NCBI GenBank assembly: GCA_049603835.1
Contig: JBMYSZ010000016.1
Span: forward strand, 21,309 to 85,308
Origin: Mangrovicoccus sp049603835
GTDB lineage: Bacteria; Pseudomonadota; Alphaproteobacteria; Rhodobacterales; Rhodobacteraceae
Length of the DNA stretch: 64,000 bases
Direction: 5' to 3'
Shown here: positions 42,012-49,583 of the stretch, in pieces
Layout: each line of letters starts with the position of its first letter
Numbering within the stretch: position 1 is the first letter of the stretch
Notes under the pieces: generated by a model
What the model was told of the DNA's origin: nothing
Seen by the model: the letters and a program-made list of their open reading frames with translations, nothing else
The model's database searches: none
Translations under genes and position numbers: made by a program

Positions 42012-42248
42012 CTAGCTCAATATGGCAAAGGTCTTTTCCCGGCCTTTATCGCCCTTGATCAAGCTTAGCCGCGAGGGGGCAAGACCCAGATGTTTCGCCA
42101 AAAGCTTTTGCACCGCTGCATTTGCTTTGCCCTTTTCGGCGATGGCGGTCACATAAATTTTCAGGCCTTCAGGCTCTTGCACCACCTTATCGCGCGAGGC
42201 GCCAGGGCGCACTCGCACGGTGATTTTGCTCGGCTCGGGTCCCGCCAC
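42012..42248 (-). CDS. DUF167 (YggU) family protein
   Basis: 78 residues: KITVRVRPGASRDKVVQ, then IYVTAIAEKGKANAAVQKLLAKHLGL and SRLSLIKGDKGREKTFAI. These are the conserved parts of the YggU fold. The function is unknown. It follows directly on the UbiK-like gene (stop and start adjacent), so they form one unit. Confidence 0.9.
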   Translation of the reverse strand: MAGPEPSKITVRVRPGASRDKVVQEPEGLKIYVTAIAEKGKANAAVQKLLAKHLGLAPSRLSLIKGDKGREKTFAILS

Positions 42249-42494
42249 TTAGGACGCTTTGTCTTCCAAGGCGTCTAGCCGCGCTTTGAGCGCCTCATTC
42301 TCTTCGCGCGCCTTTTGCGCCATTGCGCGCACCGCGTCGAATTCTTCGCGGGTGACGAAATCGCGTTCCGCCAACCAGCGGTCGATCATCCCTTTAAAGG
42401 CAGTCTCCGCCTCTTCGCGGGCCCCATGGGCAACACCCATGGCATTTGTCATCAATTGCGAGACATCATCGAGAAATTTGTTCCGCGTTTGCAT
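42249..42494 (-). CDS. ubiK: UbiK/BMFP-domain accessory factor
   Basis: 81 residues. An N-terminal amphipathic part (NKFLDDVSQLMTNAMGVAHG) is followed by REEAETAFKGMIDRWLAERDFV and a C-terminal coiled coil (VTREEFDAVRAMAQKAREEN and onward). This is the BMFP pattern; family members trimerise and UbiK helps the ubiquinone biosynthesis complex under oxygen. It is the first gene of a two-gene unit and is divergent from lgt. Confidence 0.8.
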   Translation of the reverse strand: MQTRNKFLDDVSQLMTNAMGVAHGAREEAETAFKGMIDRWLAERDFVTREEFDAVRAMAQKAREENEALKARLDALEDKAS

Positions 42495-42613
42495 AGCGCC
42501 CTCACTTTGTAACTCGCTCTTTATATGGCGCGCCTAAGCCCTGGGAACAACAGGCACGGGTCGGGCGATTGCGCGCGCTTGACTTGCGACAGCCCCCCAG
42601 CCATCACCGCGCT

Positions 42614-43516
42614 ATGATCTATGCCTTGCCCTTCCCCGATCTCTCGCCCGAGATTTTCGCCTTTGAGTTAGGCAGCTTCCGCATTGCCCTGCGCTGGTAT
42701 GCGCTGGCCTATATTGCCGGGCTGCTGATTGGGCTGTGGATCATCAAACGCGCCATGCGGATGCCGAAACTCTGGCCCGCCAATACCCCGCCAATGACCG
42801 CCTTTCAGGTGGAAAGCCTGCTGACTTGGGTGATTTTGGGGGTAATTTTGGGCGGTCGGCTGGGCTTTGTGCTGTTTTACCAACCGGCCTATTACGCCGC
42901 CAATCCTGGCGATATCTTGAAATTATGGCAGGGCGGCATGGCCTTTCATGGCGGATTGCTGGGCGTGATTGTGGCGGTGGCGCTTTTTTGCCGGACCTAT
43001 CATCTGTCGCCGGGTAGCGTGGCGGATGCAATGGCTTTGGCCACGCCGCCGGGGCTTTTGCTGGGGCGGCTGGCGAATTTCATCAATGGCGAGCTTTGGG
43101 GCCGGCCAAGCGAGGCCCCATGGGCGGTGATTTTCCCTGGCGCGAGGGCTCAGATCTGCCCACCAGATTGGCAAGGCCTATGCGCCCGCCATCCGTCACA
43201 GCTTTATGAAGCCGCGCTTGAAGGCTTGGTTCTGGGCTTGGCGCTGTGGATTTTAGCCTTCCGCAAAGACTGGCTCAAGCGGCCCTGGCTGATCTGCGGC
43301 AGTTTCTTTCTGGGCTATGGGCTGGCACGGTTTGGGGTGGAGCATTTCCGCCAAGCCGATCCGCAATTCATCAGCGCAGATAATCCCTGGGGCCATGTGC
43401 TGCGCTTTGGCGAGGCGGGCATCACCATGGGTCAGCTTTTGTCCCTGCCTATGGTGGCGATTGGGGCAGCGGTCATTCTTTGGGCATTTTGGCGGCCACA
43501 CCGCAAAGCCGCATGA
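42614..43516 (+). CDS. lgt: Prolipoprotein diacylglyceryl transferase
   Basis: 300 residues from the ATG at 42614, with about seven membrane helices. The key motifs are present: LGGRLGFVLFYQP, the HGG motif in GGMAFHGGLLG and the signature GRLANFINGELWGRPS. It moves diacylglycerol from phosphatidylglycerol to the lipobox Cys of lipoproteins. The last four bases overlap the next gene (ATGA). Confidence 0.97.
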   Translation: MIYALPFPDLSPEIFAFELGSFRIALRWYALAYIAGLLIGLWIIKRAMRMPKLWPANTPPMTAFQVESLLTWVILGVILGGRLGFVLFYQPAYYAANPGDILKLWQGGMAFHGGLLGVIVAVALFCRTYHLSPGSVADAMALATPPGLLLGRLANFINGELWGRPSEAPWAVIFPGARAQICPPDWQGLCARHPSQLYEAALEGLVLGLALWILAFRKDWLKRPWLICGSFFLGYGLARFGVEHFRQADPQFISADNPWGHVLRFGEAGITMGQLLSLPMVAIGAAVILWAFWRPHRKAA

Positions 43517-44607
43517 GCACGCCGCTTTTACCCCTTTTGCTAGACCGGATCGCCGCTGATGGTCCGATGAATGTCGCCGAATATATGGCGACTTGCCTGC
43601 TGCATCCTGAATTTGGCTATTACACCACCGCGACGCCATTTGGCCGCGAGGGCGATTTCATCACCGCGCCGGAGATCAGCCAGATGTTTGGCGAGTTGGT
43701 GGGGCTGTGCCTGGCCCAGGCCTGGATGGATCAGGGCATGCCGTCCCGCTTTACCCTAGCAGAGCTGGGGCCAGGGCGCGGGACATTAATGGCGGATCTT
43801 TGGCGCGCCACGGCCAGAGTGCCGGGGTTTCACGCCGCGGCTCAGCTGATATTGGTCGAAGCCTCGCCGCAGCTGCGCCAGACCCAGGCCGAAACCCTTA
43901 GCCACGCCAATCCGGACTGGCGCGACTCGGTGGCCGATTTGCCCGAGGATCAGCCGCTTTTCCTGATCGCCAATGAATTTCTGGACGCTCTCCCGATACG
44001 GCAATTTATCCGCAGTGAAACAGGCTGGGATGAACGCTGCATCGGGCAAAGCCAAGGCGCGCTTAGCTTTGGCCGCGTGCCCATGGGGGACCAACCCGAG
44101 CTGCGTCACCGGCTAGGCGACACGCAGCCCGGCGATATCGTCGAAACCTGCCCGGCCCTGCCGACAATCATCGGTGAAGTCGCGACACGGATTGGCGCGA
44201 CTGGCGGCACGGCCCTCTGGATCGATTACGGCGATTGGCGATCCGCCGGAGACACGCTGCAGGCCTTGCGCCAGCACAGCTATACGGACCCTTTGACGCA
44301 GCCGGGCCAGGCGGATCTTACCGCCCATGTGGATTTCGAAGCCGTCACCCGCGCCGCCCAAAACGCCCATCCCAATGCTCAAACCAGCGTAATGACCTCT
44401 CAAGGCAGCTTTCTAGAGGCACTTGGGATCGCCGCCCGATGCGAAGCTTTAGCCGCGAAATTAACCGGCGCAGCGCGAGAGACCCATCTAGCTGCATATC
44501 AGCGCTTGACCGCCCCGACAGAAATGGGGACTCTCTTTAAAGTAGTCTCTGTTCTTCCTAGCTCCGTGCGCATGACCCCTGGACTGGCCCCATGGCCCTC
44601 GAAATAA
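43513..44607 (+). CDS. NDUFAF7-type SAM-dependent methyltransferase
   Basis: 364 residues from the ATG at 43513, overlapping lgt by four bases. The opening PMNVAEYMATCLLHPEFGYYTT and FITAPEISQMFGELVG are characteristic of the family (PF02636). The SAM site is FTLAELGPGRGTLMADL, and FLIANEFLDALPIRQF follows. In mitochondria the homologue dimethylates an Arg of a complex I subunit; a matching bacterial role is plausible but unproven. It is co-translated with lgt and overlaps pgeF by 16 bases. Confidence 0.9.
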   Translation: MSTPLLPLLLDRIAADGPMNVAEYMATCLLHPEFGYYTTATPFGREGDFITAPEISQMFGELVGLCLAQAWMDQGMPSRFTLAELGPGRGTLMADLWRATARVPGFHAAAQLILVEASPQLRQTQAETLSHANPDWRDSVADLPEDQPLFLIANEFLDALPIRQFIRSETGWDERCIGQSQGALSFGRVPMGDQPELRHRLGDTQPGDIVETCPALPTIIGEVATRIGATGGTALWIDYGDWRSAGDTLQALRQHSYTDPLTQPGQADLTAHVDFEAVTRAAQNAHPNAQTSVMTSQGSFLEALGIAARCEALAAKLTGAARETHLAAYQRLTAPTEMGTLFKVVSVLPSSVRMTPGLAPWPSK

Positions 44608-45350
44608 TCACCTCTGACAGTTTGGCGCCGCTGCGCCATGGTTTTTTCACCCGCAAAGGCGGCGCCTCGTCTGGTATTTTTGCCGGGCTGAATTGCGGTC
44701 TTGGTTCCTCCGATCAAAGGCAGATCGTGATGATTAATCGGGCGAGGGTCGCGAATGCCATGGGGGTTGAGGAAGACGGGCTGATCGGAATCAGCCAAGT
44801 GCATTCTGCCGATGTGATCACAATTGATGGCCCGTATGCCGCCCCCCTGCCCGAAGCCGATGCGATGGTCAGCGCAACCCCGGGCTTGGTCCTGGCAATC
44901 CTAACCGCAGATTGTGCACCGGTGCTTTTTGCCGATAGCCAGGCTCAAGTGATCGGCGCGGCGCATGCGGGCTGGCGCGGGGCCTTGTCCGGGATATTAG
45001 AGGCGACAATCGACGCCATGGAGCGCCTAGGCGCAAAGCGTGAAAATATTCACGCGGTCATCGGCCCAACAATCAGCCAAGCGGCTTATGAAGTCGGCCA
45101 AGAGTTCTTGGATCGGTTTTTGGATGTGAATATCGACTATGGTCGCTTCTTTGTGGATGGGGAAGGCGACCGGTTTCATTTCGACCTGCCTGGCTTTGCT
45201 CTCGCCGCGATGCGGCAATATGGCATAGGCCATGCGGAATGGTCCCGCCATTGCACTTATAGCGATGCGGATCGGTTCTTTTCCTATCGGCGCAGCGTCC
45301 ATCAAAGCGAGCCAGATTACGGGCGTCTCATTTCAACGATTCGTCTTTGA
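44592..45350 (+). CDS. pgeF: Peptidoglycan editing factor PgeF (YfiH/laccase-domain family)
   Basis: 252 residues. Zinc or copper ligands: H71 in GISQVHSADVI, a Cys in LTADCAPVLF (about 111) and a His in GAAHAGWRGALSG (about 128). GPTISQAAYEVG and the closing FFSYRRS are also typical. The family includes the enzyme that removes misincorporated residues from peptidoglycan precursors. Older names such as polyphenol oxidase refer to a side activity. It is the last gene of the lgt unit. Confidence 0.93.
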   Translation: MALEIITSDSLAPLRHGFFTRKGGASSGIFAGLNCGLGSSDQRQIVMINRARVANAMGVEEDGLIGISQVHSADVITIDGPYAAPLPEADAMVSATPGLVLAILTADCAPVLFADSQAQVIGAAHAGWRGALSGILEATIDAMERLGAKRENIHAVIGPTISQAAYEVGQEFLDRFLDVNIDYGRFFVDGEGDRFHFDLPGFALAAMRQYGIGHAEWSRHCTYSDADRFFSYRRSVHQSEPDYGRLISTIRL

Positions 45351-45431
45351 GTCGCTATTGCCGCTCTAGCCATCGGAAATCTCGACAAATTATACCCCAA
45401 ATCGTCGCCAATCCATCGAAGCTACCAACGC

Positions 45432-45446
45432 TTAACAGTTATTTAA
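45432..45446. promoter_or_regulatory. CtrA-type binding site
   Basis: TTAA-CAGTTAT-TTAA, an exact match to the TTAA-N7-TTAA consensus of the alphaproteobacterial cell-cycle regulator CtrA. It is about 80 bases downstream of the pgeF stop in an AT-rich region, where chance matches are more likely. Confidence 0.4.
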
Positions 45447-45722
45447 TGTCATAAATTGTTCGGTTTACGACACAAATGAAATTCAAAAATTCGCCGATAT
45501 GTCTGATGAGCAAAAAACTGGCGAAAATTCGCCGAAAATTAACTTTTTACCCCTTAAACCGCGCAATTCCGCCGCAGCGCGGCGAGATTACCGTTGCCAG
45601 ATCAGGAATAATTAGGCATCAAAGAAGCAGTTAGTATCGAGTGTGTCGCTTATGAGTTGTTTGTTCCGAGTGTTTAGTGTGTCGGTAATGTAGCGAGTAC
45701 AACAAATCCCCAAGACAATTCT

Positions 45723-45753
45723 CCGGCCAGCCCCGTGTTTCGAGGCTGGCCGG
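45723..45753. terminator. Strong hairpin downstream of lrp
   Basis: CCGGCCAGCC, 11-base loop, GGCTGGCCGG: a perfect 10-bp stem 20 bases past the lrp stop. There is no T-run beyond the stem on either strand. It may serve lrp, a plus-strand small RNA, or both. Confidence 0.5.
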
Positions 45754-45772
45754 TAGTCGTTTGTAAAACCGG

Positions 45773-46273
45773 TTACGCCGTTTGGCTTAGGCGATTTTCC
45801 AACACCTCAAAAGGAACACCGGCCTCTTCTTTCGCGGCGCGGATGACCAAGGATGTTTTCACACTGGCGACATTATCTGCCGCAGTCAGTTGCCCGGTCA
45901 AAAAGGACTGAAATGTCGAAAGATCCGGCGCCACGCATTTCAGCAGGAAATCCACCTCGCCATTCAGCATATGGCATTCCCGAACCAGCGGCCATGATCT
46001 GCACCGCTCTTCGAAAGCCGATAAATCCGCCTCCGCCTGGGATTGCAGTCCAACCATGGCAAAAACCTGAACTTCAAAACCAAGTTCGCGGATATCAACC
46101 TGAGCATGATAGCCGCGAATATAGCCCTGCTCTTCCAATGTCCGCATGCGGCGCAAACAAGGGGGCGCGGATATGCCCACACGTTTGGCCAATTCCACAT
46201 TGGTCATCCGGCCATCAGCCTGCAATTCCGCCAGAATTTTCCGATCAATAGGATCGAGCTTTGAACCCGCCAT
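45773..46273 (-). CDS. Lrp/AsnC-family transcriptional regulator
   Basis: 166 residues from the ATG at 46273, preceded by GAAGGAG; the longer frame adds 18 residues. The N-terminal helix-turn-helix is LDPIDRKILAELQADGRMTNVELAKRV, then ISAPPCLRRMRTLEEQGYI. The C-terminal RAM domain (about 75-150) binds an amino-acid effector. The ISAPPCLRR variant, rather than LSPTPV, marks the group close to Lrp itself. It is divergent from trxB, with 213 bases between the starts. Confidence 0.92.
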   Translation of the reverse strand: MAGSKLDPIDRKILAELQADGRMTNVELAKRVGISAPPCLRRMRTLEEQGYIRGYHAQVDIRELGFEVQVFAMVGLQSQAEADLSAFEERCRSWPLVRECHMLNGEVDFLLKCVAPDLSTFQSFLTGQLTAADNVASVKTSLVIRAAKEEAGVPFEVLENRLSQTA

Positions 46274-46397
46274 TGCCAAATACTCCTTCGCCACAGACAA
46301 ACTAGGCAATCTCTCTATGCCGCGCAATATTATTTCGCACAGGCCGTCATTTACGATTTTTTTATTCGATCACAACACATTTTTTCCGGAAGTCTAG

Positions 46398-46411
46398 TTT
46401 GTGAGCACAAA
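46398..46411. promoter_or_regulatory. Palindrome upstream of trxB
   Basis: TTTGTG-AG-CACAAA, perfect 6-bp arms in the lrp-trxB divergent region, 75 bases before the trxB ATG. A candidate operator for Lrp or another dimeric regulator. Confidence 0.35.
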
Positions 46412-46486
46412 CCCGGCTTGCTCGGGGTTTCCTGGCGTGTCGATGAGGCTTATATCGCGCCCTGCAACAAAGACCAGGGGGCAGTT

Positions 46487-47428
46487 ATGGCCGAGACGCG
46501 ACATTCTAAAGTTTTGATTATCGGCTCGGGGCCTGCTGGCTATACCGCCGGTGTTTATGCCTCGCGGGCGATGCTAAATCCGCTGCTGATCCAAGGTATT
46601 CAGCCAGGTGGGCAGCTCACCATCACTACGGATGTGGAAAACTGGCCGGGCGAATCGTCTATTATGGGGCCGGATCTGATGGTCCGCATGGAAGCCCATG
46701 CCCGCGAAATGGGGACCGAAATCATCGGTGACCATATTAACGAGCTGCGCCTGAGCGAGCGTCCCTTTGTGGCATTGGGCGATAGCGGCACCACTTACAC
46801 CGCGGATGCCGTGATTTTGGCGACTGGGGCTCAGGCGAAATGGCTTGGCCTGCCCTCGGAAGAAAAGTTCAAAGGCTTCGGCGTGTCGGCCTGCGCCACA
46901 TGTGACGGCTTTTTCTATCGCGGCCAAGAGGTTGTGGTGATTGGCGGCGGCAATACCGCAGTGGAAGAGGCGCTCTTCCTCACCAATTTCGCCTCGAAAG
47001 TCACGCTGGTGCATCGTCGTGACAGCCTACGCGCCGAAAAGATTATGCAAGACCGCCTATTCAAAAACCCAAAAGTAGAGGTCCTGTGGAATCACCAGAT
47101 CGACGAAGTCGTCGGCGCGGAAAATCCGCTAGGTGTCGAAGCCGTGCGCGCCAAACATGTGGAAACAGGTGAAACCACTGAAATCCCGTGTAAGGGCTTT
47201 TTCGTGGCGATCGGCCATGCGCCTGCCAGCGAATTGGTGAAAGACCAGTTGGAAACCCGTGCCGGTGGCTATGTGGTCACCCAAGCCGATAGCACCGCCA
47301 CATCGATACCCGGTGTCTTCGCGGCGGGCGACCTGACCGATGACAAATATCGCCAAGCCATCACCAGCGCCGGAATGGGCTGCATGGCCGCGCTAGAGGC
47401 AGAGCGGTTTTTGGCCGAAAATGAATAG
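46487..47428 (+). CDS. trxB: Thioredoxin reductase
   Basis: 313 residues from the ATG at 46487, with AGGGGG upstream. The FAD-binding GSGPAGYTAGVYASRA begins at 13, the redox pair is C136/C139 in CATCDG, and the NADPH site is VIGGGNTAVEEALFL. The FAD-tail motif GVFAAGDLTD is near the C-terminus. It reduces thioredoxin with NADPH. It is divergent from lrp; the next gene is about 110 bases downstream. Confidence 0.97.
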   Translation: MAETRHSKVLIIGSGPAGYTAGVYASRAMLNPLLIQGIQPGGQLTITTDVENWPGESSIMGPDLMVRMEAHAREMGTEIIGDHINELRLSERPFVALGDSGTTYTADAVILATGAQAKWLGLPSEEKFKGFGVSACATCDGFFYRGQEVVVIGGGNTAVEEALFLTNFASKVTLVHRRDSLRAEKIMQDRLFKNPKVEVLWNHQIDEVVGAENPLGVEAVRAKHVETGETTEIPCKGFFVAIGHAPASELVKDQLETRAGGYVVTQADSTATSIPGVFAAGDLTDDKYRQAITSAGMGCMAALEAERFLAENE

Positions 47429-47541
47429 CCATTAAATTAGTCTCTGGAAGTTTTGCGGGCAGCAACTATTTTGCAATCAAAACTATGCACCATCTTGGTG
47501 TGATCTGAAAACACTGCATGCCCGAAGGCTTATCACCCACT

Positions 47542-47856
47542 ATGAAACGCATTCACTTTGGCCGATGGGGCGCTGCCCTATTGGCCAGTTGTTTCTTCGC
47601 TGCGCAAACTTGCGCCGCCGCCACACTCAATAATAGTGGTGTTTGTACCACCGATTGCATCCCCACGAGCGAGCCAAACAGTGTTTTTGACAGCTCGGAT
47701 CCGCTTCAATTTGGATCGAAAAACAGTGTCAGTGAATTCGCGACACTGCCGGTGATGGACAAGTCGCGCGAAATAGATATTTTTCGCGATCTATTTGAAG
47801 AAGAAGCTGCAGAAGAGGACGACGCCCCTAGCCCGTTATTTGGGCTAGGTGACTGA
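47542..47856 (+). CDS. Small exported acidic protein of unknown function
   Basis: 104 residues from the ATG at 47542; an ATG at 47518 is the alternative. The signal peptide is MKRIHFGRWGAALLASCFFA and cleavage is likely after CAA. The mature part has two Cys (SGVCTTDCIP) and a strongly acidic C-terminus (RDLFEEEAAEEDDAPSP). I recognise no family. GC content is lower than in the flanking genes. Confidence 0.55.
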   Translation: MKRIHFGRWGAALLASCFFAAQTCAAATLNNSGVCTTDCIPTSEPNSVFDSSDPLQFGSKNSVSEFATLPVMDKSREIDIFRDLFEEEAAEEDDAPSPLFGLGD

Positions 47857-47929
47857 CGGGCCACCATTTTTGCGCCAAAGATAACATCTCCACTAAGAGC
47901 CGACTGACCAGATCCGTCTTTAAAGGGGG

Positions 47930-47956
47930 CCGCGCAGGGGCGTGTACTCTGCGCGG
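47930..47956. terminator. Hairpin between convergent genes
   Basis: CCGCGCAG, 11-base loop, CTGCGCGG: a perfect 8-bp stem midway between the exported-protein gene and the DUF1150 gene. There is no T-run. Confidence 0.45.
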
Positions 47957-47992
47957 AGCGCTTAAAATTGCGTTTATCGGTGCTTAGCGCCC

Positions 47993-48223
47993 TTAGTGGA
48001 CATAAACCGGGGCGAAATCATTCTGCCGCGCCAAAACAAAAGCCATCTTCTGATTGCCCACAACGGCCAGGCGCCGCCCGTTTGCAGCATTCACAGAATA
48101 TAACTCGCCTTCATACCCCTCGGGCAAAGCCACATCCGGCCCCAAATCTTCGGCGTCAATTGGGCGAATATAAACGATTTTTTGCGGCTCATCGCCCGGT
48201 GCAGTGATATCTGTCTGATCCAT
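47993..48223 (-). CDS. DUF1150 family protein
   Basis: 76 residues from the ATG at 48223. The core IVYIRPIDAEDLGPDV ... LYSVNAANGRRLAVVGNQKMAF is the DUF1150 pattern. The gene follows hsp20 almost directly, the standard arrangement in alphaproteobacteria, so a role linked to the small heat-shock protein is inferred. No biochemical function is known. Confidence 0.88.
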   Translation of the reverse strand: MDQTDITAPGDEPQKIVYIRPIDAEDLGPDVALPEGYEGELYSVNAANGRRLAVVGNQKMAFVLARQNDFAPVYVH

Positions 48224-48224
48224 C

Positions 48225-48641
48225 TTAATTCCCCTTCCCAATTTCAATACGTTGCACCACCGTGTCCGGCAGCGTCTGGCGCAAATCAATATGCAGTAGC
48301 CCATGCGCCATACTGGCGTTTTCTACTGTCACCGCATCGGCAAGAACAAAGCTCCGCTGAAATTGCCGCCCCGCGATCCCTCTATGTAAGAAGACACGGT
48401 CTGCATTATCATCTGGTTGACGTCCGCGAATGACAAGCTGCCGATCTTCGACAGTTATGTCTAAATCTTCTTCGCGAAAGCCCGCTACCGCAAGTGTGAT
48501 CCGATAGGCATGCTGCGCGGTTTGTTCGATATTATAGGGCGGATAGCCATCATTGCCAGATTTGGCCGTGCGTTCGACCAGCCGTTCCAGCTGTTCAAAG
48601 CCCAAAAGAAAGGGATGAGTCCCAAGCGTCAGTTTCGTCAT
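48225..48641 (-). CDS. Small heat-shock protein, Hsp20/IbpA family
   Basis: 138 residues. The alpha-crystallin domain spans about 35-125: YPPYNIEQTAQHAYRITLAVAG, EDLDITVEDRQLVIRGRQ, then FLHRGIAGRQFQRSFVLADAVTV and HGLLHIDLRQTLPD. It is an ATP-independent holdase that protects unfolding proteins. It leads the hsp20-DUF1150 unit. A possible heat-shock sigma factor promoter lies about 55 bases upstream of the start. Confidence 0.95.
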   Translation of the reverse strand: MTKLTLGTHPFLLGFEQLERLVERTAKSGNDGYPPYNIEQTAQHAYRITLAVAGFREEDLDITVEDRQLVIRGRQPDDNADRVFLHRGIAGRQFQRSFVLADAVTVENASMAHGLLHIDLRQTLPDTVVQRIEIGKGN

Positions 48642-48694
48642 GACACGTCCTTCGTAAAGCGACTGTGTGAAGCCCCGTTATGGCGGCCTCTCTT

Positions 48695-48725
48695 AAATAT
48701 GGGATTTGCCGGGGCGGCATGCAAG
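48695..48725 (-). promoter_or_regulatory. Candidate RpoH (heat-shock) promoter of hsp20
   Basis: On the minus strand CTTG, 18 bases, CCCATATTT. This is close to the alphaproteobacterial RpoH pattern (CTTG-N17-18-CYTATnT) and correctly placed upstream of the hsp20 ATG. Confidence 0.4.
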
Positions 48726-48813
48726 CGTTGCGAATTGTGTCAAAGCCCTTCCCCGAAGCGTTAAGATTCTGTATGATAGAAAATCTCTGTAATTGTCATC
48801 TATTGGCGGTGTC

Positions 48814-49032
48814 ATGAATGCTCATGTAGAAATGTCCAAGATTGAGGTTCTTCAAGTGAAGCTTGAAGTGCTACGTCGGGAACATCGCGATCTAGATCAT
48901 GCGATTGAGGCGTTAGAAGATACCGGCCGCGCAGACCAATTGGCGCTGCGACGGTTGAAAAAGCAAAAGCTTGCTTTGAAAGACAGCATCCAGCGTCTGG
49001 AAGATATGCTTTTGCCGGATATCATCGCCTGA
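48814..49032 (+). CDS. YdcH-family (DUF465) protein
   Basis: 72 residues from the ATG at 48814. It is almost wholly helical: KIEVLQVKLEVLRREHRDLD, HAIEALEDTGRADQLALRRL, KKQKLALKDSIQRLEDMLLP. The closing KLALKDSIxRLE is the DUF465 signature. These short coiled-coil proteins have no settled role. It is followed 62 bases later by purE. Confidence 0.85.
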   Translation: MNAHVEMSKIEVLQVKLEVLRREHRDLDHAIEALEDTGRADQLALRRLKKQKLALKDSIQRLEDMLLPDIIA

Positions 49033-49094
49033 TTGCGTTTTTGACCGCGTCAGCTATAGTCGCGCCTCTTCTACGGCAGGCGAAAGGATAAGCT

Positions 49095-49583
49095 GTGGCC
49101 AATTGCGATGTGGGCGTGATTATGGGCAGTCAATCGGACTGGCCCACCATGAAAAACGCCACCGATATTCTTGATGAACTGCAAATCAGTTACGAGACAA
49201 AGATCGTCTCGGCCCATCGCACGCCGGATCGGCTTTGGTCTTATGGTGTCGAAGCGGCGGGGCGCGGACTAAAATGCATTATCGCTGGGGCTGGCGGTGC
49301 GGCGCATTTGCCGGGCATGATAGCGTCGAAAACCCATCTGCCGGTGATTGGCGTGCCAGTTCAGTCGCGCGCGCTAAGCGGTGTCGATAGTCTTTATTCT
49401 ATTGTGCAAATGCCCAAAGGGTTTCCAGTGGCCACTATGGCGATTGGCACATCTGGCGCGGCGAATGCGGGGCTGATGGCCGCCTCGATTCTGGCGGTAT
49501 CGGATCCGGCGTTGGCGGAACGGCTGATTGCGTGGCGCAAGGCCCTGGCTGATGGCATTCCAGAGGAACCCAGCGATGAGTGA
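49095..49583 (+). CDS. purE: N5-carboxyaminoimidazole ribonucleotide mutase
   Basis: 162 residues from a GTG start. The N-terminal GVIMGSQSDWPTMK binds the phosphate, the catalytic His is in VSAHRTPDRLW, and CIIAGAGGAAHLPGMIAS and GVPVQSRALSGVDSL follow. This is the class I enzyme that needs PurK, encoded next with an eight-base overlap. Confidence 0.96.
   Translation: MANCDVGVIMGSQSDWPTMKNATDILDELQISYETKIVSAHRTPDRLWSYGVEAAGRGLKCIIAGAGGAAHLPGMIASKTHLPVIGVPVQSRALSGVDSLYSIVQMPKGFPVATMAIGTSGAANAGLMAASILAVSDPALAERLIAWRKALADGIPEEPSDE

Larger units (their letters stand above)
45351..45772. other. 422-bp AT-rich intergenic region, candidate small RNA locus
   Basis: The only gene-free stretch over 300 bases. 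It holds a TTAA-N7-TTAA site (45432-45446), a palindrome GGCGAAAATTCGCC (45520-45533) with a second copy of AAAATTCGCCGA at 45486-45497, and a strong hairpin at 45723-45753 just before the end of lrp. The AT content is far above the surrounding DNA. I see no reading frame that looks coding. The segment from about 45560 to 45755 could be a small RNA ending at the hairpin, or the hairpin may simply terminate lrp. Confidence 0.45.
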
